From assembly GCF_024461735.1 (NCBI RefSeq), contig NZ_JANGAD010000001.1:372001-436000 (forward strand): 64,000 nucleotides of DNA, written 5' to 3'. The notes beneath the pieces are model-generated. The model was not told the DNA's origin. It saw only the letters and a program-made list of their open reading frames with translations, and did not search any database. Numbering within the stretch: position 1 is the stretch's first letter; every line of letters begins with the position of its first letter. Of this stretch, positions 45,534-55,287 are shown piece after piece. The position numbers and the translations under genes were made by a program. Source of the stretch: Anaerotignum propionicum. Lineage in GTDB: Bacteria; Bacillota; Clostridia; Lachnospirales; Anaerotignaceae.

Positions 45534-46091
45534 TTAGCCAAGTTCAATACGAATTCCATCATAAATTGCCTGAGCAAAATCAAATTGATTGTTGCGCAGT
45601 TTTTCTGCATCCTCTGGATTCGTAATATAAGCCAGCTCCACCAAAAGAGAAGGCATAGAGCTTCTTCGTAAAACATAAAGGGAAGGTCTTATAAAGATGC
45701 CGTTGTTTTTTGTGCCCACCTCTGCCACAATTTGATTTAATATGGACTGAGCCAGAGGATATGCCTGAGAGAGCTCACTGTAAATATAAACTTCACTGCC
45801 ATTATAGCTGGGATTGGTTGAAGCGTTGGCGTGAATACTGATGAAGTAATCTGCCCCCCATGCGGTTGCATCTGCAACTCTAGCGGCAAGGCTGGTAGAA
45901 TTGTTGTAGCCCAAAGATGTGTCAATTGTTGGACGGGAGACTCTAGCCTCGTACCCCGGTGTATTATTTAACAGATCAGCCAGATACATGCCCACTTGCC
46001 AAACCACATCTTGCTCATATAAGCCGAATCCTACTGCTCCTTGATTTACGGAACGGCTATGTCCTTGATCTATATATATTTTAATTGCCAT
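45534..46091 (-). CDS. N-acetylmuramoyl-L-alanine amidase (Amidase_3)
   Basis: A 185-residue zinc amidase domain that cleaves the amide between MurNAc and the stem peptide. Zinc ligands fit IDQGHSRS (DPGH in most members), YEQDV, FISIHANAS and the catalytic Glu in LLVELAYITNPEDAEKL. There is no signal peptide, membrane segment or wall-binding repeat, so the domain stands alone; this is usual for phage or sporulation lysins, or for proteins exported by another route. GGGTGG precedes the ATG. The Pro-to-Gln change in the first motif is noted below. Confidence 0.88.
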   Translation of the reverse strand: MAIKIYIDQGHSRSVNQGAVGFGLYEQDVVWQVGMYLADLLNNTPGYEARVSRPTIDTSLGYNNSTSLAARVADATAWGADYFISIHANASTNPSYNGSEVYIYSELSQAYPLAQSILNQIVAEVGTKNNGIFIRPSLYVLRRSSMPSLLVELAYITNPEDAEKLRNNQFDFAQAIYDGIRIELG

Positions 46092-46606
46092 AGAGCCACC
46101 ACCCTAATCAGATTTATATATTACATAATATTGCTCAGTGGAGTGATAGTGAATAAAAAAGGAAAATAGTACAGGTGTAACCAAAAAGTACAAGATTGTT
46201 TCATACTTTTGTTTTTTTGCATAATTATTAAGACAGAAATAATTCGGAAGAGTCATTAAAAAAATATACGCAGAAGCTGTTTTGAAATTATGACACTAGA
46301 ATAAATGAAGGAAATAATCAAGAAACATGAAGTATATATGCTGCTTTATGGAGTTATAAAATGCATTACATAAATGGTTGATTTTTGTAAATAAATAGAA
46401 TAATATGGTTATATTATTCTTTGTGAAAATGTTGTTTTGATAATGAGTGGGGGATTTTGACTTTATCAAGGCTTTAAAGGAACACAATTTGCCATAACAT
46501 TTGATTTTATAAAAAAGTAATGGTTTCTTAGGATAAAGGAATTATAGGTTAAGAAATTTCCAGATGATACACGTGTTGAAATCAATATGGGAATGGGGGC
46601 ATACAA
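46092..46606. other. 515-base gap before the hybrid kinase
   Basis: No gene is supported. A weak AAAAGTA/TACTTTT hairpin with a T-run lies near 46184-46217. A TTGATT...TAATAT pair (46378-46406, 17-base spacing) could be a promoter for the kinase, 200 bases ahead. Confidence 0.4.
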
Positions 46607-49372
46607 GTGAAACTCAAAGGGAAAAGTTTCATGACGATTTTAATTTCTATCACCCTTTTTATTTGTTATATGGTACCTGTTTCAGGTGAGGAAAGGCAGA
46701 AAAAAATTCGGGTTGGGTTTTATGAATCCCCTTATTTTCAAACAATTGAGAAAGATGGAAGCTTATCAGGCTATAGCTATGACTATCTTCAAGCAATTTC
46801 TCAATATACGGGGTGGGACTATGAGTTTGTTAAGACAACCACATTCAGTGAGTGCTTGGAATTACTGAAAAATGGTGAAATTGATATTGTGGGTGTAATG
46901 CTTAAAACACCGGAGCGAGAGGAAATGTTTGATTTTCCTGATCTTCCCTCGGGAGTTTGCATGTCTATTTTGGTAACAGGGAAACAAAATCGTACCCTTG
47001 CTTATGAGGATTATGCGGCTTTTAATGGAATCACTGTAGGCCTTCAGAAAGGATTTGTGAGAAACGAAGGATTGCAGGAGTATTGTAAGAAAAAAAATTT
47101 CTCTGTACAAACAATTGTTTATGATAATCAGAAAGAGATGCTTGATGCAATGTCCAGAGGAGAAGTGGATGCTGCGCTGATTCGAAGCAATCAGAACTCT
47201 CCAGAGTATCGAGCAATTGCGAAATTTGATACAAATAATGTTTACTATGCCACGACAAAAGGAAATAAAAAGGTTTTAGATGGGTTAAACTACGCCCTTG
47301 AAAAAATTAAAATTACATCACCAAACTTTGATAACGATTTAGATAATAAATATTTTGATTTTTCCAACGGACAGATGGCGGTTTTATCAAAAGAGGAATC
47401 TGCTTATTTGGCGAAACATCCAACTGTGAAAGTATTGTATGATTCAGCATGGGAACCTTATGAATTTACACAAAGAGACGGTACACCTCATGGAATTGCC
47501 ATTGACGTGCTTGAGAAAGTATCAGAAGCGGTGAACGTTGATTTTCAATATACCAGTGTAGATAAGCAAATGGTGAAAACAGAATTGTTTAACAGTGGAG
47601 GATATGATGTATTGTCTGCCATGACCTATTGCTATCAATGGGCTGATAAAAATGATGTCTATATCACGCAACCTTATCTTAGTGTTGACTATCTTGGAGT
47701 TTATAAAGATATCAAAAAAACCATACACCGTGTTGCCCTCCCAAAGGGTTTTTATATTTCGGAAATTGTGCAAAAGATACTTCCTCGAGAAGCAGTGATT
47801 GAAACCTATGATACTGTGGAAGATTGTATGGAAGCGGTGAAGGATGGTCTGGCGGATTGCACTTATGTGAATACATATGAAGCGGAATATTATTTAACAA
47901 TTCCGAAATACAGATTATTGCAATTTCGAACGGTACAGGGTCTTTCTCAGCAGTTAAGTGTGGGCATTTCAAAGAAAACTGACCCACTTTTATATTCTAT
48001 TATTAGTAAAGGTTTGGCCACCATCTCACAAGAAGAGCTTAGGGAAATCATTCGTACCCACTTAAATCATCCTCAACAAAGTAGTTTTTTTGATATGATG
48101 TATACAAATCCTGTTCATTTTGTGAGCATATTATCAATTATTGGGTTTATTCTAACGGCGTATCTTATAGTTTATGTGTTGTATAAGCATAAAAATCGAG
48201 AAAACGAGATTTTACAAATGACAAACAAAGCAAAATCAGAGTTTCTTTCTCATGTGAGTCATGATATGCGTACACCAATCAATGCAATTATTGGTCTTTC
48301 TTCTTTGGGAATGTCAAGTGAAGAATTGGAAAAATCCAAGGGTTATCATGAAAATATCAATCAGACCAGTGGGTATCTGCTTAGACTGATTAATGATACT
48401 TTGGATATGAGTGTACTTGATAATAATAAAATGAGATTGCATCCAAAGCCCTGTTATTTTAGTGATTTTTTAAGGGAGATTGAAATAATCATACATGAAA
48501 GAGCAATGGAGAAGGGAATTCAATTCCAAACACAGATGAATACCGATTATAAGCAGGCCGTGTTGTTTGATGAGCTCCGCCTTCAACAGATATTTATTAA
48601 TCTCATCAATAATGCAATTAAGTTTACACCACCGGGAGGGAATGTCAGTTTTATTATCGAGACTATGGAATTAGAAGATAATAAAATTATGGTGGTGTTT
48701 ACCATTCGAGATACAGGAATTGGCATGAGTGCAGAGTTCCAAAAAAGAATGTTTGAGCCCTTCGAGCAGGAAGAGGATAGAATTCCTTTTTTAGAATCCG
48801 GAACAGGTTTAGGCTTGGCAATTGTGAGACAGCTGGTGGATTTAATGGGAGGAACCATTCAGTGTATTAGCCAGCCAGGAGGGGGTACAGAGTTTATTGT
48901 AAAAATAGAAACCCAGAGATGGGAGGATGTCTCTGAGCTTCATTGCCGTGAAAAGGTCTCTCAGCAGGAGTTTTTTTCAAGGGGTAAAAGAATTTTATTG
49001 TGTGAGGATCATCCTGTGAATGCCCAGATAGTCATAGCCCTATTGCAAAAACGAGGATTCATTGTGGAGCATGGAGAAAATGGGGAGGTGGGAGTCAATT
49101 TGTTTAAAAATTCTCCCATAGGTTATTACCATGCAATTTTAATGGATGTAAGAATGCCTTTGCTAAATGGTCTTGAGGCGGTGGCTATCATTCGTGCATT
49201 GGAGCGAGAGGATGCAACAAAAGTTCCTATAATTGCAATGAGTGCAAATGCTTTTCAGGAGGATATCAATCTAAGCCTTGAGGTGGGGATGGATGCACAC
49301 CTTTCAAAGCCTGTAGATGCCATGGAGCTTTTTGATACCCTTGAAGAAGTGATAAAAATGAAATCAAGTTAA
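46607..49372 (+). CDS. BvgS-like hybrid sensor histidine kinase
   Basis: A 921-residue protein. A signal peptide is followed by two solute-binding (SBP_bac_3) modules: residues ~30-260 (IRVGFYESPYFQTIEKDGSLSGYSYDYLQAISQYTGW) and ~265-490 (VKVLYDSAWEPYEFTQRDGTPHGIAIDVLEKVS). A membrane segment near 500-525 is followed by HisKA with H552 (SHVSHDMRTPINAIIG), HATPase (NLINNAIKFTPPGG, DTGIGM, GTGLGLAIV) and a receiver domain with D847 (ILMDVRMPLLNG). No Hpt domain is seen, so phosphotransfer must continue elsewhere. The start is GTG 46607 after GGGGG. No cognate regulator is adjacent. Confidence 0.93.
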   Translation: MKLKGKSFMTILISITLFICYMVPVSGEERQKKIRVGFYESPYFQTIEKDGSLSGYSYDYLQAISQYTGWDYEFVKTTTFSECLELLKNGEIDIVGVMLKTPEREEMFDFPDLPSGVCMSILVTGKQNRTLAYEDYAAFNGITVGLQKGFVRNEGLQEYCKKKNFSVQTIVYDNQKEMLDAMSRGEVDAALIRSNQNSPEYRAIAKFDTNNVYYATTKGNKKVLDGLNYALEKIKITSPNFDNDLDNKYFDFSNGQMAVLSKEESAYLAKHPTVKVLYDSAWEPYEFTQRDGTPHGIAIDVLEKVSEAVNVDFQYTSVDKQMVKTELFNSGGYDVLSAMTYCYQWADKNDVYITQPYLSVDYLGVYKDIKKTIHRVALPKGFYISEIVQKILPREAVIETYDTVEDCMEAVKDGLADCTYVNTYEAEYYLTIPKYRLLQFRTVQGLSQQLSVGISKKTDPLLYSIISKGLATISQEELREIIRTHLNHPQQSSFFDMMYTNPVHFVSILSIIGFILTAYLIVYVLYKHKNRENEILQMTNKAKSEFLSHVSHDMRTPINAIIGLSSLGMSSEELEKSKGYHENINQTSGYLLRLINDTLDMSVLDNNKMRLHPKPCYFSDFLREIEIIIHERAMEKGIQFQTQMNTDYKQAVLFDELRLQQIFINLINNAIKFTPPGGNVSFIIETMELEDNKIMVVFTIRDTGIGMSAEFQKRMFEPFEQEEDRIPFLESGTGLGLAIVRQLVDLMGGTIQCISQPGGGTEFIVKIETQRWEDVSELHCREKVSQQEFFSRGKRILLCEDHPVNAQIVIALLQKRGFIVEHGENGEVGVNLFKNSPIGYYHAILMDVRMPLLNGLEAVAIIRALEREDATKVPIIAMSANAFQEDINLSLEVGMDAHLSKPVDAMELFDTLEEVIKMKSS

Positions 49373-49380
49373 ATAAAATG

Positions 49381-49414
49381 AGCTATTGGTTAAACTATAC
49401 CAATGGCTTTTTGT
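49381..49414 (+). terminator. Terminator after the hybrid kinase
   Basis: AGCTATTGGT pairs with ACCAATGGCT (one wobble), followed by TTTTTGTTT. Confidence 0.75.
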
Positions 49415-49577
49415 TTGCACCTTTATGAAAAATAATATTTAAGAGTTGCACATCATGGAAAACCATTATGGATTCTTTTGTTAAAATATTAAGGTTCTTG
49501 TCATTTCAAGATGAGAAATATCTTTATAACAATTACTATGTAAGTAAAATTAAAAATTTTTAATTAAACAAAAATTG

Positions 49578-49606
49578 TTGATTATCTTTTTTTGTAGTGA
49601 TATAAT
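49578..49606 (+). promoter_or_regulatory. Promoter of the tetR-export operon
   Basis: TTGATT (49578-49583) and TATAAT (49601-49606) are 17 bases apart. Because it lies upstream of 49610, it supports the TetR start at 49680 rather than any earlier ATG. No clean TetR palindrome was found nearby. Confidence 0.65.
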
Positions 49607-49679
49607 ACCTTTCAGGAAACACATGGTAGAAAAGGAGATGGTCTTGATAGGCGAAAGGCTATTAGAAAGGATGAACACC

Positions 49680-50261
49680 ATGGAAAATGGAAAGATCGAT
49701 CGAAGGATTAAAAGAACAAAGACAATGATGCGAGATGCATTAGTGGATTTAATGAGTGAAATGCCTTTTGGTGAGATTACAGCAAAAGATATTACCAGCC
49801 GTGCAGATTTAAATAGAGCTACATTTTATCTACATTATAATAATGTGTTTGAGCTGTTGGATGAATTAGAAGATGAAATCGCAACAAGCTTCTCTCAGAT
49901 GGTAGAAAAAATATCTATTCGGCAGGGTGAGGAATGGGAATATCCTATTGTAGGCCACATTTGCAGCTTTATTGTGGAGAATCAGAAGTTATGCCGTTGT
50001 CTTTTGCTAAATCCCAGGAGTGATCATTTTGCAAGAAAACTGACGGAGATTATGAAACGTAAAGGTTTACAGGTAAAGGAGGAGTTGGGGGTAAGGTTTG
50101 ATCCTGTGCAAGAAGGATATATTCACCAATTTATTGCTTCTGGCGCGATGGGTATGATGAAGCAATGGCTGATAGAGGGAATGCCCATATCAAAAGATGA
50201 AATGACCGATTTTGTAATGTTAATCATACGTCCTATTTTTAATATTTTATTACCTGAATAA
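49680..50261 (+). CDS. TetR-family transcriptional regulator
   Basis: A 193-residue TetR protein. The N-terminal HTH (RRIKRTKTMMRDALVDLMSEMPFGEITAKDITSRADLNRATFYLHYNN) shows the standard IT.xI...A.v...tFY.hF pattern, and the C-terminal ligand domain (ICSFIVENQKLCRCLL, HQFIASGAMGMMKQWLIEGMPIS) resembles TetR_C regulators of the Lachnospiraceae YxaF/DhaS kind. ATG 49680 is preferred for size and for its AGAAAGGA ribosome site. It sits directly before the HlyD-ABC-2-TolC-like genes, so it probably controls them in response to a toxic compound. Confidence 0.88.
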   Translation: MENGKIDRRIKRTKTMMRDALVDLMSEMPFGEITAKDITSRADLNRATFYLHYNNVFELLDELEDEIATSFSQMVEKISIRQGEEWEYPIVGHICSFIVENQKLCRCLLLNPRSDHFARKLTEIMKRKGLQVKEELGVRFDPVQEGYIHQFIASGAMGMMKQWLIEGMPISKDEMTDFVMLIIRPIFNILLPE

Positions 50262-50315
50262 ATGAAATTTTAAACCATATTTTAACGAGCAGAGTGAGAA
50301 AAGGAGTTAGAAAAT

Positions 50316-51218
50316 ATGCGGAACAAGAATAAAATTTTACTTGCTTTAGTATTAGCTGGATGTTTCTTCACAAGTGGTTGCGAAGCAGTAAAAGCTGATG
50401 CAACAACAGTGGAAGAAGTAAAACCCAATATTGTAACTGGAACCGTTGAATGCAAGGAGGTATACATTCGTGCGAAAATCCCTGGTTATTTAACAAATAT
50501 TCCTGTTGTTGAGGGACAGGAAATTTCAAAAGGGAATTTACTGTTTTCATCGGATCAAAGGGATATTTTAGTAAAGCAAACACAAGCTACCGGAACCTTG
50601 AATGCTGCAAAAGCAGTCATGGAGAAGGCACAGGCCAATGTTAGTCTTTTGGAAACGGAATATGCAAAGTATCAGGAGTTGTATGAATTAGAGGCGGTTG
50701 CAGAGGATACTATGGATAAGCTGAAAACCCAGCTGGATGCTGCAAAATTGGATGTTCAAGCGGCATCCTCTCAATATCAAGCGGCACAGGGTGTAATCTC
50801 AGAGGTAAACTTGAACTTGAGCCAGACTGCACAATATGCGCCCTGCAACGGAACAGTCACTATGGTGTCCTCTTCAGTAGGTGAATTGGTAGGCAGTGGT
50901 ACAACCATTGTAACCTTAACAGATTATGACGACCGCTGGATTAATGCCAATGTGGATGAATATGAAGTTGGCAAGCTTGCAATCGGGCAGACAGTACCTT
51001 TGACCAGTAAAACCTATCCAGATACGATTTTTCACGGCAAAATTGTGAATGTAAGTAAAAACCCCGATTTTGCTATCAAAAAATCTACCAATGAATTGAA
51101 TGATCAGGATGTTGTTACATATAAAGTGAAAATTGCCCTCTCCGGGGAAGACGATATCATGCTTTACCCTGGTATGTTGGTAAGCGTTAACCTGGATGAG
51201 GTGGGTGAGGCAGAATGA
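50316..51218 (+). CDS. HlyD-family adaptor lipoprotein
   Basis: A 300-residue membrane-fusion-type protein. A signal peptide with lipobox VLAGC (Cys16) is followed by a biotinyl-lipoyl-like half (VKPNIVTGTVECKEVYIRAKIPGYLTNIPVVEGQEISKGNLL), a long coiled coil (~75-155) and the second lipoyl half with a beta-barrel (PCNGTVTMVSSSVGELVGSGTTIVTLTD). It should link an inner pump with an outer partner or sit in the wall of a monoderm. AAAAGGAG precedes the ATG, and the stop overlaps the next ATG. It is the first structural gene of the operon. Confidence 0.9.
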   Translation: MRNKNKILLALVLAGCFFTSGCEAVKADATTVEEVKPNIVTGTVECKEVYIRAKIPGYLTNIPVVEGQEISKGNLLFSSDQRDILVKQTQATGTLNAAKAVMEKAQANVSLLETEYAKYQELYELEAVAEDTMDKLKTQLDAAKLDVQAASSQYQAAQGVISEVNLNLSQTAQYAPCNGTVTMVSSSVGELVGSGTTIVTLTDYDDRWINANVDEYEVGKLAIGQTVPLTSKTYPDTIFHGKIVNVSKNPDFAIKKSTNELNDQDVVTYKVKIALSGEDDIMLYPGMLVSVNLDEVGEAE

Positions 51219-52417
51219 TAAAGCTGTTTTTCACAGGCTTCTTTAGAGAAATAAAGATGCTTTGGAATGACAAGCGAATGCTATTTATGTTTTTGATTGC
51301 CCCGGTGGCTCTAAGCATTGTGGTTTGCGGTGCCTTTAGCAATCAAATTGTAAATAACATTCCCTTAGCAGCAGTGGACGAAAATTCATCCCAAAAAACC
51401 AGAGAATTAATCCAGGCATTTGATCAATCTGACCGTTTTAATGTGCCTTATGTGGTAACAAATCAGGAGGATGCCCTTAAGTTAATGGAATCGGGGGAAG
51501 TTCTTGGTATTATAGTAATTCCTACGGATTATACTCGATCTTTACAGCTGGGGCAGCAAGCAGAGGTCTTAATTGGTGTGAATAGCGCCAATAATATTAT
51601 TGGTAACAGTGCTGTGGTTTCTATCATGCAGGTAGTAAAAACCATTTCTTCTCAGATTGCAGTAAAGAGTTTCGTAGCAACGGGAAGCAGCATCGCAGAC
51701 GGTACAGCAAAGGTTATGCCTGTTGCAACAGTATTACGTCCATGGTTTAATCCCCAGTTTAGCTACTTAACCTATTTGGGATTAGGCTTAACAGGGATGA
51801 TATTTCATCAGTTGTTTTTAATGACCGTTGCCACAGCCTTTGCTGAAGAAAAAAAAGAAGGTATCCTTTCGGGAAAGATGACTTGGAAGCAAATTGCAAT
51901 CCATTTTATCAATAAATTTATTTTTTATGGAGTAACGGGATATGGGAATATTCTCATGACCTATTACGCTGTGATAAAAATATTCAATTTCCCTATGAGA
52001 GGGAGTACGGAAGACTTCGCCATTCTTTGTGGTTATTTTATTCTTTGTTTGTTAGGGCTTGGAGCTTTGCTGGGCATTCTTAGTAAAAACACAATCCATG
52101 CTATTCAATGGCTAATGGCCTTGACATATCCCTTCTTCATTTTGTCTGGATTTTCGTGGCCTCACAGTGAAATGCCGACTGCTTGGGTAACAGCGGCTCA
52201 ATATTTACCATCTACCCATTTTCTTACCCCTGCAAGGGATATTGTATTAATGGGTGTGGGCTTTGAAACCACCACGGTTGCCCATAGCAGAGAAATGCTC
52301 TTGCATTTAGCACTGGGAATTTTCCTTCTTAGTATAATTACCTTTGTAATTCAGGCTTATTTGGGAAAGAGAAGGCAACAGCCAAAACATGGAAAAAAGG
52401 AGGTCGTTCAAGCGTGA
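51215..52417 (+). CDS. ABC-2 type permease (first of pair)
   Basis: A 400-residue membrane protein. One N-terminal membrane segment (MLFMFLIAPVALSIVVCGAF) is followed by an extracytoplasmic region of about 160 residues, then about five more segments from ~185. This matches the ABC2_membrane_3 layout of YhhJ/YbhS-type exporters (FLTYLGLGLTGMIFHQLFLM, LTYPFFILSGFSWPHSEMPTAW, LPSTHFLTPARD). These subunits normally pair with an ATPase, but none is encoded next to it. The ATG overlaps the adaptor stop, and the stop overlaps the next GTG. Confidence 0.92.
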   Translation: MIKLFFTGFFREIKMLWNDKRMLFMFLIAPVALSIVVCGAFSNQIVNNIPLAAVDENSSQKTRELIQAFDQSDRFNVPYVVTNQEDALKLMESGEVLGIIVIPTDYTRSLQLGQQAEVLIGVNSANNIIGNSAVVSIMQVVKTISSQIAVKSFVATGSSIADGTAKVMPVATVLRPWFNPQFSYLTYLGLGLTGMIFHQLFLMTVATAFAEEKKEGILSGKMTWKQIAIHFINKFIFYGVTGYGNILMTYYAVIKIFNFPMRGSTEDFAILCGYFILCLLGLGALLGILSKNTIHAIQWLMALTYPFFILSGFSWPHSEMPTAWVTAAQYLPSTHFLTPARDIVLMGVGFETTTVAHSREMLLHLALGIFLLSIITFVIQAYLGKRRQQPKHGKKEVVQA

Positions 52418-53619
52418 TATCTGCATTTCGTTTGTTTTTTAGAGAGTGGCTTTATTTGCTGAAGAGACCTCGTACTTTAGTTATCATGATAATCATTCCC
52501 ATTTTTGTCACCTGCCTTTGTGGCAGCTGCTATGGAAAGGGGTACTTTTCAGATTTGAAAATGGGTGTTGTTGATTACAGCTATAGTGCAAAGACCAGAG
52601 AAGTCGTGGAAGCTTTCCGTGAGTCTCCCTATTTTGATGTTGTTGGTTATTATGAAAATGAGGAACAGCTGGAATCAGCAATGAAGAATGGTGAAATTGT
52701 TGGCTGTCTTATTTTTCCTGAGAATTTTACCATGAATTTGCAGCAGGGCAGGCAGGCACAGGTGCTTCTTGGTTCCAATGCAGTAAATATGAGCTATGGC
52801 AGTACCATAAACGCAAGAGGTTCTGAAGTTTTAGGTACTGTTTCAGCACAAATTGCAGTAAAAAGCCTTGTTGCAAAAGGTGCCACTGTGGATGATGCGT
52901 TAGCAAAGATGAATCCGGTAGGTTTCTATACCCGCCAGTGGTATAATCCAACGAATAATTTTGGATATTTCTTATCGTTTGGCTTTATTATAGCAACACT
53001 ACAGCAAGTTTTGATTTATTTTGCAGCAATTTCTTTGATTCGTGAAAAGGAAAGTGGGAATCTGAAGGAGCTAAGAGCCATGAATCCCATTATACAAGTA
53101 TTTGCAAAAACAGTAGTGTATTATATCATCTCCATGGGCACATGGGCGGCTTGTACTTGGCTTATGATCAATAGATATGGAATTCCCATGAAAGCAAGCT
53201 GGGATGTTTGGTTTACATATAGCTCCCTTTTTGTGTTAGCCATTATTACCATGGGACAATTTTTTTCCTCCATATTGCCAAACCCTGTATTTGCAACTTC
53301 TCTTCCTTTAGTATTAACATCGCCATCTCTGGTGCTTAGCGGATATACTTGGCCGACGATGGCATTAACCAGTTTTTATCAAAAGTTGGCACAAGTATTT
53401 CCTTTAACCCATTTTGCCGTGGGCTATCGAGACATGGCACTGATGGGAACGGGATTTGAAGCTATACATCAAGAAATGATTGTTTTGGGCTGTATCAGTG
53501 GTATTTGTTTTATTTTGAGCTGTTTGATATGGTTTATACGAGTAAAATTCATTCTGAAAAAGGAAGAAAAATTAGAAATTGCGATGGAAAAAGATGAATT
53601 ACCGGCAGTGGCACAGTAA
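52414..53619 (+). CDS. ABC-2 type permease (second of pair)
   Basis: A 401-residue paralog of the preceding protein with the same layout: an N-terminal segment (LVIMIIIPIFVTCLCGSCYG), a soluble region with VDYSYSAKTREVVEAFRESPYF, and five C-terminal segments (ISLIREKESGNLKELRAMNP between two of them, SPSLVLSGYTWPTMALTSF). The two would form the transport heterodimer. The start is GTG 52414 in a GTGA overlap, with AAAGGAGG inside the previous gene. No Walker motifs are present. Confidence 0.92.
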   Translation: MISAFRLFFREWLYLLKRPRTLVIMIIIPIFVTCLCGSCYGKGYFSDLKMGVVDYSYSAKTREVVEAFRESPYFDVVGYYENEEQLESAMKNGEIVGCLIFPENFTMNLQQGRQAQVLLGSNAVNMSYGSTINARGSEVLGTVSAQIAVKSLVAKGATVDDALAKMNPVGFYTRQWYNPTNNFGYFLSFGFIIATLQQVLIYFAAISLIREKESGNLKELRAMNPIIQVFAKTVVYYIISMGTWAACTWLMINRYGIPMKASWDVWFTYSSLFVLAIITMGQFFSSILPNPVFATSLPLVLTSPSLVLSGYTWPTMALTSFYQKLAQVFPLTHFAVGYRDMALMGTGFEAIHQEMIVLGCISGICFILSCLIWFIRVKFILKKEEKLEIAMEKDELPAVAQ

Positions 53620-53640
53620 TTCTATAAAGGAGAGTGAAGT

Positions 53641-54981
53641 ATGATGAATATCAAATATCAAAAGGGAAGTGCTTTGTTTTTGGCAGGCATTCTGACTTTT
53701 AGCATGACAGCGCCGGCTTTTGCGAAAGTTCGGGTTGCAACTGAGGCAGAGGAAACCATAACAGGCCCTATGACTTTAGAGCAAATTCAAAAGGAAGTAT
53801 TGAAAAACAATCGTATTAAAACCACAATGGAATTGAATTATAAAAAAATTCTTGCGGGGTTGGATGCCATTGATGACGGTTTGAGTGATTTAAAAGATGC
53901 GCAAGATAGTGCGGCCCATGCAAGGCGAGCGGCAGGTGACGCGGCGGCGGCAGGAAAAGGTACCATTGGCAGTGTGATTTCCCCAACTTCCCCAGCATCC
54001 GATCAGGTTTTAGGTGGTGTAAGCAGTGGCTTGCTTTCAGGTAGTGCAAAGATGGCTAGTGCCATGGAGGATATGACGGATAGCATTGCAGATAGCAAAA
54101 GAGACGACTTGGAAGATCAGCAACAGGATTTAAAAAATAAAAAGCAGGACTTAAATAAGACTCAAGAGGATTGGAGCAATCAAGCCTTGTTGGTTTCTCA
54201 GCTTTTGGTGGAAAAGACTGTGCAGATAGAAAGCGGCATCCGCCTTCTTGAAGAAAAGCAACAATTATTGGAGCGAGTATATCAAATAACAGAGAAAAAG
54301 GCGGCATTAGGCTTAAGCATTGATGTGGATTTAAAGCAAGCTAAGCTTACTGTACAACAAAATAGTAAGGATATTCAAGATGCTAAGGATGGTTTGATAC
54401 TCATAAAGCGTCAGCTAAACGATTTGATGGGCAGACCCATTGATGATACCTTGGAAGTGGTTGCGCCTGATCGTGCTAGAATAATAGAATATGCACCTGA
54501 ATACAGCGAGGAATTGCTAAAGGAAGCCATTGACAATAATTATCAGTTGAAAACCTTGCAAAGAGACTATCAGCAGGCAGAGAAGAAGACTAAGGATTAT
54601 ACGCTATATTCGGGACAAATAAAGGCTCATGAGGTAGATATGGATATTGCCAAGGTATCCGTGGAAACACAAAAAACCAATATTGCCAATGATTTAAAGA
54701 AAAAGCTGGATAGCATCAATAAGGCTGCTACGGCTTATCAACTTCAAAAAGATACCTCTGAAAAAGCCAAAATTCAGTGGGAACAACAGCAGAAATCTGC
54801 CAAATTAGGTTTGATTTCTTCAGTAGAGATTCAAGGGCTACAACTTCAATTTGAACAAAATGATCTTGCTCTCATGCAAGCCGCTTATGATTATGATTTG
54901 GCTTGGGAGGAATATCGCTTGTTAATGAAAGGAACCTCTTTGGATATCTATAGTAATTATAAAGCAAGAATCAGCGGCTAA
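53641..54981 (+). CDS. TolC-like outer-channel family protein with signal peptide
   Basis: A 446-residue exported protein. A signal peptide ends near AFA-KVRV. Two long coiled-coil repeats of OEP/TolC type follow (ITGPMTLEQIQKEVLKNNRIKTTMELNYKKI, then LGLSIDVDLKQAKLTVQQNSKDIQDAKDGLILIKRQLNDLMGRPID, and SAKLGLISSVEIQGLQLQFEQNDLALMQAAYDYDLAWEEYRLLM near the end). A Gly/Ser/Ala-rich loop at ~95-145 interrupts the first repeat. Such proteins form outer-membrane channels in diderms but also occur in Clostridia without an outer membrane. GGAGAG precedes the ATG. It is the last gene of the operon. Confidence 0.85.
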   Translation: MMNIKYQKGSALFLAGILTFSMTAPAFAKVRVATEAEETITGPMTLEQIQKEVLKNNRIKTTMELNYKKILAGLDAIDDGLSDLKDAQDSAAHARRAAGDAAAAGKGTIGSVISPTSPASDQVLGGVSSGLLSGSAKMASAMEDMTDSIADSKRDDLEDQQQDLKNKKQDLNKTQEDWSNQALLVSQLLVEKTVQIESGIRLLEEKQQLLERVYQITEKKAALGLSIDVDLKQAKLTVQQNSKDIQDAKDGLILIKRQLNDLMGRPIDDTLEVVAPDRARIIEYAPEYSEELLKEAIDNNYQLKTLQRDYQQAEKKTKDYTLYSGQIKAHEVDMDIAKVSVETQKTNIANDLKKKLDSINKAATAYQLQKDTSEKAKIQWEQQQKSAKLGLISSVEIQGLQLQFEQNDLALMQAAYDYDLAWEEYRLLMKGTSLDIYSNYKARISG

Positions 54982-55000
54982 TTTTATTTAAGAACAATCA

Positions 55001-55056
55001 AAAAACCTACATTGCTTGCAAAAAATAATATGCATTGCATTGTAGGTTTTATTTTA
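55001..55056 (+). terminator. Terminator after the export operon
   Basis: AAAACCTACA pairs with TGTAGGTTTT across an imperfect inner stem, then ATTTTATC. The remaining 55057-55287 has nothing else that I can name. Confidence 0.7.
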
Positions 55057-55287
55057 TCTTATTCCCAAAAACTATTTTAATATTTCTTATAGTTACTATT
55101 TGAGGGTATTTTTCTCTGTTAGATATCTACATGATACTCGGCTAGAAAATGATACGCAATGTCTGTGTCTTTAGGCTGAATAAAAATCATACGAGACTTC
55201 CTTAAAAAAGCAATGGAAAAGGGATATCATTTTTATTGAGTCCCAATTAATTTTCAGCTATACTGAAAAGAGAAAGAGGTGACCAAT

